From NCBI GenBank assembly GCA_021397835.1, contig JAJFZO010000234.1, forward strand, positions 1,933,001 through 1,997,000: 64,000 nucleotides of DNA, written 5' to 3'. Every line of letters begins with the position of its first letter. Position 1 is the stretch's first letter. Below, in pieces: positions 1-11,318 of this stretch. A program made the position numbers and the translations under genes. Under the pieces are notes generated by a model, which was given only the letters and a program-made list of their open reading frames with translations, ran no database searches and had not been told where the DNA came from. Source of the stretch: Moringa oleifera. Lineage: Eukaryota > Streptophyta > Magnoliopsida > Brassicales > Moringaceae.

Positions 1-344
1 ACATAGTCTGACTGCCTCTGCTCTCTTGGCGGTTGGATAGTTAGAAAAAGCATCTTCACCATAATTTTATGTGGATTAACTCTTATTTAAATTTTAATAT
101 TTATATTAAAATTTTAATTAATTTAATTATATATTTATAATTTTAAATGATTCAATTTGCATGAAAATTTTTTATTTTAACTTAAAATTTTTTGTAACAT
201 TAAATTTGAAAAATATATAAAAATAATTTTAAGAAATATATTTTATGATAAAAATATATTCATATTTTAATATTAATAATAATTTATAAAATAAATTTTT
301 GTATCTATTACGTATATGTAAAAACAACAATATATCGGGCAACT
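1..344. other. AT-rich non-coding left edge
   Basis: Mostly A/T homopolymer runs and short alternating tracts. No open frame, RNA gene or repeat that I can place, apart from the repeat copy that begins near 345. Confidence 0.5.
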
Positions 345-1704
345 TTGATTGAATTAAAAAATTAATTTAATAATAATATTTTATAAAAAAAATTAAATAT
401 TAATCTTTGTTTTAATATTTATAAAGTTAATAAGATGATGTTTTTAAATTTAAAATTGATATCACTTAAATACATACTAAAATTTTATTAAATTATCATT
501 ATTTGTTTTTATTTGTATTATTGAATGAGAGATTGTTTTTCCGATTCGTCGAGTTAATTTTTTGTTTTGTTAGTATTTTTTATATTTTAAATTTATGTTT
601 ATTTTTCCTAATAACATATGATTGATTAAATAATTGTCAAATAAATTAATTCTATTTTTTAATTTATGATTTTTGATTGAATAATATTATTGTAGTGCTT
701 TTATAATGATCAATCACAATCTTAAAATTAAATAGATTAAAGTGCTTACAATGAACAATAATCTTAATTCAAAATTATAATTTTACAATTCTATTAACAG
801 AGTTTTCTTCATTATTTTCTTTCAATTATATAAAATATTTTATATATTATATGTTTGTTTAATTTTTTTTCACTTTTTTTAGAGGCTTGTAAGAAAATTT
901 GACTATTTCTTAAATAAGAAAAATCGAGTATTTCTTAAATTTAATGTCAATATAATTCTTATATTTGATTTAAAATAACTATTTTTAATAATTACTATTT
1001 AAATGAAATAATAACTAAATAATTTTTTTAAAAAAAATCTTTTGTAATCAGAGATTTATCAAATCAAAAAGAAATTAAGAGAGAAAAAGAGACTATTGGC
1101 TAGCTCATCAAATCCCAATTCAATTTCCTCCTAACACTTTCTTTTTCTTTTCTCTCACCCAGGAAAATATAGGCTATTAGAAAAGTCTATGAAAATAGAT
1201 TTTATTAGATCTAATTTTATTAAGATTTTGCCATATTGCCAAGGTCAGCTAATTAGACCTTAGAATTTTGATTCTATTTTTAATAATTTTAAATAAAAAT
1301 ATTTTATAAATATTTTATTATTTTTAATATTTTTATATAAATATAATTTTATTATTAAAAACATTTTTAATAATTTTTAAATAAATTTTAAATTGATAAA
1401 TATTTTATAAAATTAATATTATTTGTTTATAATTTTAAATAAATATATATATATATTTATCACATGAAAAATCTTATTCAAATGAAATTAAATTTTTGAA
1501 CTTCTCAATTTAAAAGCTTGCTGTGGTCATTTGGTTTAAAAAAGTTTTCATATTTAAAATATATATTCAAACAATATTAGATTAATTTAAAATTTTAAAT
1601 TTAAATAACTTCAACATTATGATCGTTTAACGTATATTCGAATGTTGATAGTAGTAAGCTTCTTAGTATCACGTATTATCAAAAAAATAAAATCAACAAA
1701 TAAT
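345..1704 (+). repeat. Direct repeat copy 1, ~1.35 kb, AT-rich
   Basis: This stretch aligns by eye, with many substitutions and small indels, to 6637-8021. Shared landmarks in the same order include the 16-base block ataataatattttata near 370 and 6660, the phrase around 'caattcaatttcctcct' (about 1118 and 7410), and 'cctagtatcac'-like text near 1660 and 7970. No coding potential is visible. It could be an old segmental duplication or parts of an unrecognised element. A copia LTR begins directly at its right edge. Confidence 0.6.
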
Positions 1705-2440
1705 TGTTAAGGTTAATAAATTGAATTGTTTGTAAGTTATTAGACAAATACACAGTAAGATAAATTTTCATGAAAATGATAAATTTTTATGAATATAAGT
1801 TGGCAAGTATCTAGAGAATAAACAAGTGGCATTGAAATATTATACTGCAATGAACAAGTGTCATTGAAATATTATTTTCATATCTTTAGATGCATAGCAA
1901 TATTATATTACTTTGAATTTATAAAAATGAATCATCAAGGGATGATAATTATAATAAAGTGTAAATCAAAATGTATCTTAAGGATAGAGCACTTTATAAG
2001 TGCATTAAGTCTACTTGGAGAAGGTGTGCAAACCATTACAAGTGATTTTTTAAAAGACAAATCACATCATATTTAAGATTTGAATATACTGAAGTTTAAA
2101 GGTATTCTTCGGGATAAGGATCAACCATTTTCAAGAGGAAAACACTACTCCACGCTAAAGGAAAGTTCAGGCGAAAGTACAAGTTTAAAGGGATCTTACA
2201 GAGCTGAGTTCTAATGTATGTTACAATAATGATTGCAACAATTAAAGAAGGAATCTTAACTATGTAAGGATTAATTGGTGTTTGTAAGTGACTTTACATA
2301 CATAGTGGATTAATTACATTTGGGCGTGGTCTCAATGATATAGGTTGTAAAACAGAACCATGTAAAAGTTTGCTTGTTTCATTTACTTTATGTTTCTATT
2401 ATAACCATTGTTATAATATAAGGTAATACTAGATTTATCA
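1705..2440 (+). repeat. Copia 5' LTR
   Basis: About 736 bp, starting TGTTAAGG and ending CA just before the primer-binding site. The end is well set by the PBS. The start is inferred from the TG and from the end of homology to repeat copy 2, whose last shared text is aacaaataa. It contains a 32-bp tandem duplication (units near 1821 and 1853). There is no second LTR in the window to confirm the start. Confidence 0.6.
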
Positions 2441-2442
2441 AT

Positions 2443-2454
2443 TGGTATCAGAGT
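2443..2454 (+). other. Copia primer-binding site
   Basis: TGGTATCAGAGT matches the usual plant copia primer site complementary to the 3' end of initiator methionine tRNA. It lies two bases after the LTR's terminal CA. Confidence 0.8.
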
Positions 2455-4444
2455 AGGTCACTAATATTTTTTATTAGTGAAAAGATTTTGAGATATAAAT
2501 CCATCTTTTTCAGGTAATAGAGTTATAAGAGAAGAATGATCGATTTTATAGTCATCTTTATTGGATGATTTCAACTACTCCTATTGGAAAGCAAGAATGA
2601 GAGCCTTCATCAAAGATATAAATGAAAAGGCATGAAAGATAGTGCTACCAAAATGGACACTATCAATAAAGACTATGGAAATAGTTAATACACCTAAACT
2701 TGAATTTACTTAGATAGACGAAAAGTTTATGATGAATTACAACTTAAAAGCCTTAAATACTATCTTCAATGTAGTTGATACTAATTAATTTAGACTTATC
2801 TTAACATATGAACATGGTCCATTCTTAAGATTACATATGAAGGTGCCTCGATTATCAAGCGATCTAAACTATAGAGGTCATCAACCAAATTTGAAAATCT
2901 AAAAATGTTTAATAATAAACTATTTTTTATTTTAATTCCAAACTTTGTGACATTACTAATGAATCTTTTACTTCGGGAGATAAATATTTGGGTACAAAAC
3001 TACTAAGGAAGGCTCTTAAGTTTGTACTTCAAAGATTTACTTACAAGGTAATGATAATAGAAGAGGTAAGAGATGTAGATACAATGAAATTGAATGACTT
3101 CATGGGATCTATTCAAACCTTTGAAATTAATCTGAAACAAAAGAATAAAAAGAAAAATATTGTCTTTCAAGTACAGACATGTAAGTGAGAAAATGATAAT
3201 GTTTCAGAGAATAAAATAGTTGATGAATCTTTAATGTTGGTAACTAAAAAGCTTAACAAAATACTCATGAATGTCAATAAAAATGACACAAATAAAAGCT
3301 TCAAACGAAGAAAGTTTCCTAGAGCTACTTCTCAAAATGCCACTATTGAGTTCAAAAAAAAAAAAAAGCAAAGGAGTATAATATCATGAGTGTAATGGTT
3401 TAGACAAATTTAAACTAAATGTGCCAACATACTCAAAAGAAAATAAAGTCCTTGATTATTACTAAAAGCGAGAAAGACACTGATGACTCAGAAGACAATA
3501 ATTTAACTAATAATTATTTGGCTTTTATAGTGAGTAATCAAGAATCTAAAAGAAGTAGTGTTATATCTGTAGTTGCAACACCAAGTACTACTCCATTGCT
3601 AAATGATGAAACAACATATTAGTTTGATTCTAAGTACGATAGTTTTGGAAGAAATCTGAATGTAAAGAATATTAAAAAAACATATTTGCTCATGAACAAC
3701 AAACTAATACATATGAGTGAGTAAAATCAACATTATTGAAAAAGGTTAAAGAACTTGAGATAGAAAAACAAGTCTTGAAAGAGGTTGTAGTCAAGTTAAA
3801 GATCTTGACTGCTAAACAAGAAACAGATTTCAAGAACTTTAAACTTAGATGAAAAACACTTAAAGGTCTCTAAAGATAATGAATTTAGATCAATAAAATT
3901 AGATCAAATTTTGAAAGTGGGTAAAAGTAATAGAGAATCATGATCTTAGATATAATGGTGCTACATTAAGTTCAAATGCTATATTTCCTAAATAAGTTAC
4001 AAAAGCTGCTTCAATATCCACACCAAGTAAGTTCTCTAAAACTACTTATGTGATTTCTAAGATATCCATGAAAACTACTACCGAGGCATCTTTTCACTGC
4101 ATGAAATTCTAAGACTATTAATAAGCCTTTTTATGAATCTAAAAATTTCTTAGAAACTATGAACTTAGAAATAGAAGATTTATTTTCCAATCTATCATTT
4201 CTTTAATAAACTTGAACATATTAACTACACTGCTACAAATTAACAAATTTATTTGAAGAAAGAAACTGCATTGCTAGAAAAATATCAAGAAGTAACTTTA
4301 TTCAATACACGTAAAGTTTTGATTAAAAAAACTTATTTAAGTTGCAATGTAGTGTGTATGAAAGCAATTGCTACTCAACGTTGGTACTTTGATAGTGACC
4401 ATTTCAAGCATATGGTAGATGATTTGAAATTTCTGAGAAACTAC

Positions 4445-4470
4445 AAAAATAAATAAATAAATAAATAAAC
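4445..4470 (+). repeat. (AAAT)n microsatellite
   Basis: About five tandem AAAT units lie inside the decayed copia protease to integrase region. Confidence 0.8.
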
Positions 4471-5833
4471 AATGGTTATGTCACTTTGGTGATGGTATAA
4501 AAGGTCGCATCATTGATGTTAAAACTTTAGATGTAATTGGGCTGCTTAAACTGAAGAAAGTATTACATGTTGAAAGATTAAGAGTAAACTTAATTAACGT
4601 CAGTTAGTTGTATGATCAAGATCTAAATATCAAAATTTTGAAAGATAAATGTAAGATATTTTTGATGAATCTAGAAATTGTGTCATGAAGGGATCCAAAT
4701 CATCTAATAATTGCTACATACTTTCACATGCACACACTTATTATGGAATCACTTTTGGTGAAATTAAATTATGAGATCAAAACTTGGGTCATTTAAATTA
4801 TAGGACACTGACCAAAATTGTGAGCACGGGTGCTGTTAGAGGAGTTCCTAAGCTAGAAAGCAAAGGTCAGGAATTTATGGTCCATGTCAAATTGAAAAAC
4901 AAAACTGAGTGTCATAAAAAAGATTACAACAAATAGGTACAACATGAGAACTTAAGCTATTACACATAGACTTAATGAGATTTACATAGGTAAAAAGTAT
5001 AGGTGATAATAGGTATATTTTTTGTATGTGTGAATGATTTTTTTTAGATTTACTGGGATAGATATCAATAGAGAAGAGTTTAATACCTTTGAAGTGTTTA
5101 AAAGTCTATGCATTAAACTGAAAAATGGAAAAAATTGCAACATAGGCAAAATAGTAAGAATCAAAAGTGGACATAATAAAGAGTTTGAAAACATTGTCTT
5201 TGTTGATTTTTGTAATGAGCATAACATTTTGCATGGAATTTTCGCTCTTAAGATTCCTTAATAGAATAGGTTAATAAAGAAGAAAAATAGAACCATTCAA
5301 GATATGCCTAGGTTTTACATTCTAAGAAATTCACTCAAAAATTATAGACTGAAGTTGTTAGTATTACTTATCATATTGTCAATGAGATTTATTTAAGATT
5401 AGGAACTACCAAAACTCCTTCTGAGATTTAAAAAGGTAGAACACCTAATTTTAAATACTTTCATGTGTTTGGATATGTGTTTATATACTAATAAATCGTA
5501 ACCTTTTAGAAAAGTTTAAGTCAATTAATGATTATGGAATATTTTTTGGATATTCTGTAAAAAGTTTAAGTCAATTAATAAATCTTTTTCTTAATAGTAA
5601 TGCAAGTGGTTTTGATGAAAAGTTTATTGGAAATAACTCCATGGATGAAAGAAATGATACCGTGCAACTGAGATTAAAAAAACAGTAGCAACTGAACTTA
5701 TTATACCATCATAAACACAATCCGATGAGGACAACAATCCCAATTTTGAGATTAGTGATCCTTTGAAATGAGAACTATCTTTTAGAATTAATAAAAATTA
5801 TCCTATCACTGAAGTTATTTGGGAATTACATGA

Positions 5834-6405
5834 TAGAAGATAAATAAAAAATATAACTACACCAAAATTATAGAGATATGGTCAGGTTTACCTTCTCTTA
5901 CTAAACTTAAACATGTTAAGGAAGCCCTAATAGATGAATCTAGATCTAAGTTACACAAAAAAAAAATAAAACAATTTGATAGAAACAAAGTGTGGACTCT
6001 TGTACTTAGGCCAAATGATAGTAATGACATTGGAACCAAATGGATATTCAAGAATGAAACTAATTAGTTTAGTAACAAAACTAAAAATAAAGTAAGACTA
6101 ATGATATAAGGACACACTCAAAGAGATAAATAAGAAATATAACTACACCAAATTATAAAGATATGGTCAGGTTTGCCTGTTACAATTCTTTTACTAAACC
6201 TAAACATGTTAAGGAAGCCCTATTAGATGAATCTAGATCCAAGTTACACAGGAAAAAATAAAACAATTTGATAGAAATAAATGTGGACTCCTATACTTAG
6301 GCCAAATGATAGTAATGTCATTAGAACCAAATGGATATTCAAGAACAAAACTAATGAGTTTAATAACAAAATTAAAAATAAAGTAAGACTAATAATATAA
6401 GGATA
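5834..6405 (+). repeat. ~285-bp tandem duplication in copia RT
   Basis: The block starting near 5834 (ataactacaccaaaatta) recurs near 6122-6140 with a few substitutions, including the segment encoding KHVKEAL-DESRSKLH and the segment encoding the WIFK motif. The two copies are adjacent and in the same orientation. Copia RT normally contains this region once, so this is a local duplication in the dead element. Confidence 0.8.
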
Positions 6406-6636
6406 CACTCAAAGAGGGGAATGGTTTTGATGAAACATTTGCTCATATTATTAGAATAGAATCCATTAAATTTTTACTAAGCAATGCATGTTTAATTGGG
6501 TTTAAACTATATCAAATAGATGTTAAGAGTACTTTTTTAAATGAGATTCTCAATGAAGAAGTTTATGTTAAGCAACCTAAGGGGGTTGAATACTTTCAAT
6601 TAGCGCCACATTGGCATTTATATGGATTTTAAGTTT

Positions 6637-8021
6637 GTTAGTTGAATATAATTTTTTTAACTTAATAATAATATTTTATAAAAATAGTTAAATTTAAATT
6701 TTTACCTTAATTTTTATAAAATTGATAAGATTGATGTTTTTAAAATTTGAAAGTGATATCATTTAAATATATACTAAAATTCCATCAAATTATAATTATT
6801 TGTTCTTATATGTGTATTATAGAATGAAAGATTGTTTCCTCAATTTACCAAGTTAATTTTTTATTTTGATAATATTTTTGATAATTTAAATTTATGTTGA
6901 TTTTTTTTTTGCTAATAACATTTGACCGATTAAGTTATTTTCAAATGATTTAGTTCCTTTTTCTAGTTTATAATTTTTGATTGAATAATATTAATATTAT
7001 AATGCTTTTATAATATCAATCATAATGGTAAAATTAAAAACATTAAGGTGTTTACTAATAGCAATAATCCTAATTCAAGATTACAATGATATAATTGTAA
7101 TAATAGAGTTTTCTTCATTATTTTCTTTTAACTATACAAAATGTTTTATATGTTATTTACTCAATCCTTTTTACTTTTCTTAGGGTTGTATAAGAAAGAC
7201 TTAGTATTTCTTAAATTCAGTATCAACATAATTCTCATATTTGATTTAGAATAATTATTTTTAATAATTATTATTTTAATATATAAATAAAATAACAATT
7301 AAACAAATTTAAAAAACATTTTTTTATGAAATCATTACTTGGGATCTATCAAAATCGAAAAAAAAATTGAGAAGGTAAAAGAGAGCATTTGTTGGGTGAT
7401 CAAATCCTAATTCAATTTCCTCCTATTGTTTTTTTTTTTTTTGGCTCCTACCCCAAAATGTACACTTTTTCCTTCTTCATTGAAAAGTTTATGACAATTG
7501 ATTTCTTTAGATATAATTTTATTAGGGTTTTGCCATAATATCAAGGCTAGCAAATTAGATTATACTTAGAACTTTTGTTTTTATTTTAATAATTTTAAAT
7601 AAAAAATATTTATAAAAATTTATTGTTTTTAATATTTTTATATAGAAATAATTTTTATCATTAAAAATAATTTTAAATAAATTAGATAGATCAATATTTA
7701 ATAAAGTTGAATATTATTTATTTATAATTCTAAATAAATAAATAAAAATGTCTTTTTATCACATGAAAATTTTTATTCGAATAAGATCAAATTTATAGAC
7801 GTTTCCAATTTGAAAGTTTGCTTAAAGTTTCATTCATTTGGTTTAAAAAATTTTTGTACTTAAAATATATATTTCAAACAATATTAGGTTAATTCAAAAT
7901 TTCAAATTTAAATAACTTCAACATCATGGTTATTTAATGTATATTCATGTGCTTTTAACAGTAAGCTGCCTAGTATCACATTTAAGAAGATTCTTATTAT
8001 CTAAAACATGAAATTAACAAA
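6637..8021 (+). repeat. Direct repeat copy 2, interrupted by CACTA
   Basis: Counterpart of 345-1704. It ends at 8021 only because the CACTA transposon is inserted there. About 17 more bases of this context, 18487-18503, follow the transposon before the LINE begins. Confidence 0.6.
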
Positions 8022-8160
8022 CACTACTACAAAAATTATAATAATTGACATAAATTTAATGATAGTTACTCAAAAAACTGTCATTAAAAGATTTATTAAT
8101 ATTTTTGATGACAGTTATTTTCAAAACGGTGAATTATAAATAAATAATATTTATTAATTT
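8022..8160 (+). repeat. CACTA 5' subterminal repeats
   Basis: Contains taatgatagtt...aactgtcattaaa and further tgacagtt / aacggt units. These are the same TTTAATGACAGTT-type inverted motifs as in the right subterminal region, and in CACTA elements such arrays bind the element's own proteins. The array is shorter here than on the right. Confidence 0.75.
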
Positions 8161-8162
8161 AG

Positions 8163-8324
8163 GAGAATAATCGGAAATGCCACATTTTGACACAGAACAT
8201 GGATCTTGTTCAGGCCGAGAACAATGAATTGCAGGCTAAGAAGATGAGTTTAAGTAACTATTTGACGAGCTTGGAGTCGATGATAATGAATTATAAGCAG
8301 AAGAACACTGATCATAACAAATGA
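8163..8324 (+). pseudogene. Leucine-zipper exon fragment, probably captured host gene
   Basis: An open frame preceded by a good splice-acceptor sequence (tttattaatttag) and ending in TGA encodes 53 residues. From residue 8 the hydrophobic positions L, V, L, L, L fall exactly seven apart in ILTQNMDLVQAENNELQAKK and the following KMSLSNYLTSLE. The spacing and the AENNEL text resemble the zipper of plant group-S bZIP factors. The basic DNA-binding region is absent. CACTA elements often carry such host fragments. The bZIP label is tentative; the heptad pattern is what is seen. Confidence 0.45.
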
Positions 8325-9090
8325 TAAATATCTAAAAGGAAAGGTATTCAGGAGAAAACGTAAAACCAATAAAGGATGAAAACTGAAACCGAATGGCAGA
8401 TACGAATTTGACAGAACTGTGTAAGGCTTTTCATATCATAACTGTGTAACCAAGGATGTTTTAACGATTCAAAGGCTAAAAGCAGAGAAATACATGATTA
8501 GAACTTACAGTTTTAAAGGCAATCCTTAACTCTGACAGAAAAACTCGATTGAAAAATGAGGCAGGTGGGAAGGAAAGCCAACCAGGCCACAAGAAAATAC
8601 TAGTTTTTTCCAAACTTCCTGTTCATATCTCTCTTACTCTATATATGTAGCCGATGCACCCAATTAGATAAGGATGTTTTATGTCATGAAAGAAACTTAC
8701 AAGAAAGAATATCTTCTCCAATTTTTACACGTGTGTTTATATGATTCATATGTAAATAACACATGTCACAATCAAATTGTACCATGTAATTAGTTTATCA
8801 GACATTGGTTTTCAAAGATTTTAGTTGCCACAAGTCCTATCATGCTTATCCCAAAAGAGTATTTGATTAGTTTGACTCCAGGGATAAGCTCAAATTAACC
8901 AGTGGAATGCCTTGACATATTCTTCTTAATGTGGACTGAGTAGAGGAATTAAAGGAGGAAAGACAAAGCAGCCTTTGAGTTATATAGGCACACATGGGAC
9001 TTCATTCTTGTTGTTTATATATTATAAGCTTATAATCAATATAGTAATATCCAATCTCATTTACTGAGTATTGTTTTTCTTATCTAATTA
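8325..9090. other. CACTA 5' region, no gene recognised
   Basis: Base composition is less AT-extreme than the surrounding DNA and the text looks like a transcript 3' flank plus promoter. A TATA-like ctatatatatg lies near 8640. It could be the rest of the captured host segment or the element's own 5' leader. No open frame is worth calling. Confidence 0.4.
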
Positions 9091-9094
9091 ATTA

Positions 9095-9475
9095 ATGTTA
9101 TCTCCTTGGCTTCTTGTAGCAGTAATGGCTGCTTACAGCTGCAGCAAGGAGTGCTGCTGCTGTAGCTGCAAAAAGCAGCAGCAATGCCTGGGTTACAATA
9201 GCAGCAAGGACTGCTGCTGTTGCTGCAAGAGGCAGCAGCAAGGTCCGGATTTAAGGTCAATTCTAAATGAACTGACGTTAAACATAAAGCTTTTGATGCC
9301 AGTTCTTCAAGAACTGGCGTCAAAGGCCAATTGCTGCTGCTTCTTGCAGCAGCAATGGCTGCTTACAGCTACAGTAAGGAGTGCTGCTGCTGTTACTGCA
9401 AGAAGCAGTAGCAATGCCTGGGTTACAGCAACAGTCGTTGCTATTGCTTCTTGCAGCAGGAATGGCTGGTTACAG
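9095..9475 (+). repeat. Duplicated CAG/CTG-rich block
   Basis: Two related blocks (about 9115-9240 and 9345-9475) share the order gcagcaatggctgcttacag, then gtgctgctgctgt, then gcagcagcaatgcctgggtt. Each contains both CAG and CTG runs and so can fold on itself. The cysteine- and glutamine-rich frames here are by-products of the triplets. The blocks lie upstream of the transposase gene. Confidence 0.75.
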
Positions 9476-9645
9476 AGCCACACATCGCACATACTCTTGC
9501 ACAAAAGTCAGCACATGAGAACTTGCGTTGAACACCAAAAGATGTGAACCTTCAACGCCAATTCTAGAATAACTGGTGTTGAAGGCCAGAGAATGTGAAC
9601 TTTCAATGCCAGTTATGGAATAACAGACGTTGAAGGATATGCTAC
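9250..9645 (+). repeat. Inverted-repeat units (gccagttct...agaactggc type)
   Basis: At least three short palindromic units are visible: near 9298-9325 (gatgccagttcttcaagaac then tggcgtc), near 9553-9585 (caacgccaattctagaataa then ctggtgttg) and near 9605-9635. They look like the subterminal hairpin units of a different CACTA family, and so may be the remnant of a nested non-autonomous element. No second terminus is identified. Confidence 0.5.
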
Positions 9646-9744
9646 CTTGCTTTTTAAGGTTGGGGATCTAAATTTTTTTCCAGAGCCCTCTAGAGCCCGC
9701 CATAACATCCCGCAAATTTTTTTCTCTCTAGGTGAGAATTCTTC

Positions 9745-10400
9745 TCTTCACAGACTGTCTAGAAGCAGCTGCATAGCCAGCCATCCATTCTTCGGCCATT
9801 CTCCTATCTGCTGTCCGTCCGAACCAACTGGGGTAGCTGCTGGCAGCCTTTTCGACCCTCTCTTTTTTTGGTCTCTGTTCGCACAACTAGCCATTCTTCG
9901 GCCATTCTCTTGTTTGCAGTCCGTCCAGAAGCAGCTGGGGTAGCTACTGACAGCCTTTTCAGTCCTCTTTGTTTTGGTCTCTGTCCACACAGCCAGCCAG
10001 TCTCCGACCATTCCCCTGTCTGCTGTTCGTCTAGAACCAGTTGGGGTAGCTGCTGGCAGCCTTTCCGGCACTCTCTGTTTTGGTCTCTGTCCACACAGCC
10101 AGCCATTCTCCGACCATTCCTCTATCTGTTGTTCGTCCAGAACCAGCTGGGGTAGCTGGTGACAGCCTTTCTAGCACTCTCTGTTTTGGTCTCTATCCAC
10201 ACAGCCAGCCATTCTTCGGCCATTCCCCTGTCTGCTGTTCGTCCAGAACTAGCCGGGGTAGCTGCTGGCAGCCTTTCCGACACTCTTTGTTTTGGTCTCT
10301 GTGCACACAGCCAGCCATTCTCCGACCAATCCCTTGTTTGCTGTTCATCCAGAACCAGCTGGGGTAGCTGCTGGCAACCTTTCCGGCCATCTCTTTGTTC
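9745..10400 (+). repeat. ~105-bp tandem repeat array, about 6 copies
   Basis: The landmark ggggtagctg(c/g)tggcagcc recurs near 9832, 9937, 10044, 10149, 10255 and 10359, a period of 105-107 bp. Each unit also holds gttttggtctctgt, cacagccagccattct and ttcgtccagaaccagctgg. The array is GC-richer than its surroundings. It lies about 0.7 kb before the first recognisable transposase exon, the usual place for promoter or binding-site arrays in CACTA elements. Long frames on both strands are by-products of the repetition. Confidence 0.9.
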
Positions 10401-11112
10401 TCTGTCCAGGTAGATGAATTTTTATTTTGAGAAGTTTTTGTTTAATTGTGTTAGGTGAATTGTTATTAATTAATGAAATTTTGAGTTTTTTTTTTCATTA
10501 GTATATTTTGATGAACATATTTGGTATGAATGGATATATATTGATATATTTATTATTTCATAATTATTAAGATTTTTAGATTAATTAAAAAATTAAAAAT
10601 ATTAATTAGATGAATTTATATTTTGATAAATTAATTATATATTAGGTGTAGATGAATTTATGGTTGAATTAATTTTTTTACGTAAGATTAATTGGTATAT
10701 TTTATCAAATTTAATTATATTGATTTCATTATTAACATAAATTAATATATTTAGTTAAATTTTAAATAGATAATTAATTAATTATATGCTTGTAATATAA
10801 ACCATTAAATGTTATTTAAATTTTAATCAATTAAGTGCTTCTATAGTAAATTAGATGTTAAGTAAATATTGACTATATCTTAATTAACTAAATAATTATT
10901 AATTATATATTTAAATTTTAATTAATAAATTTGATACTTGTAAAGTAAATAATAACTGTTATTCAAATTTGAATTAATTTAATAGTTAGTTAATTAGATG
11001 CTGTCATTAACTTTTTGTATTAATTAGTTAAATAATTATTAATCGTTTATTTAAATTTCACTTAGTATATTAGATGCTTGAAAAGTAAATAATTAAATGT
11101 CTTTTAAATTTC
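10401..11112 (+). other. AT-rich leader or intron before transposase
   Basis: Contains a possible splice donor near the end of the tandem array (ccaggtagatg, about 10406) and ends in tttcag near 11115. It is therefore plausibly a first intron or 5' UTR intron of the transposase gene. No coding frame. Confidence 0.4.
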
Positions 11113-11284
11113 AGAATAGATAAAACTTGGATGTTTGCTGATAGAAAATCAGAGGCATATGTTGTAGAGGTGGATAACTTTTTAGATTATGCTGTTTAGA
11201 ATAGTGATAACCCTAAATTAGTTCGGTGTCCATGTATTAAATGTGACAACATGAAGCGTCATGCCACATATGAGATACAGAATC

Positions 11285-11318
<34 letters not shown>

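Larger units (their letters stand above)
2550..6605 (+). pseudogene. Copia gag-pol polyprotein, decayed and truncated
   Basis: Domains can be read in shifting frames. N-terminal gag near 2565-2650 gives YSYWKARMRAFIKD. A UBN2-like gag part lies at 2988-3180 (DVDTMKLNDFMGSIQTFEIN), and a CCHC knuckle near 3385-3425 starts at YHECNG. Protease near 4380 reads WYFDSD, where the family has DSG. GAG-pre-integrase lies near 4780-4860 (LGHLNYRTL), the integrase core near 5034-5260 with a GHNKEFEN motif, and RT near 5860-6605 (WIFK, YQIDVKSTFLNE). Stops and frameshifts occur throughout, so no protein is expected. An internal tandem duplication in the RT N-terminus is listed separately. Confidence 0.85.
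1705..6610 (+). mobile_element. Ty1/copia retrotransposon, 3'-truncated
   Basis: An LTR beginning TGTTAAGG and ending CA at 2440 is followed after two bases by a TGGTATCAGAG primer-binding site. Fragments of gag, protease, GAG-pre-integrase, integrase core and reverse transcriptase then follow in canonical copia order. The element stops inside RT, shortly after the motif read as VYVKQPKG (about 6560-6585). The rest of RT, RNase H and the 3' LTR are missing and repeat copy 2 starts instead. Dense stops and frameshifts show it is long dead. Confidence 0.85.

Noticed and set aside
9095..9547. 150-residue cysteine-rich open frame and overlapping frames on the other strand
   Set aside because: Its composition comes from CAG/CTG triplets and the frame exists on both strands. 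It lies in a duplicated repeat block with no domain.
9647..10413. Several 60-107-residue open frames on both strands in a GC-richer stretch
   Set aside because: All are frames through the ~105-bp tandem array; their periodic sequence reflects the DNA repeat.
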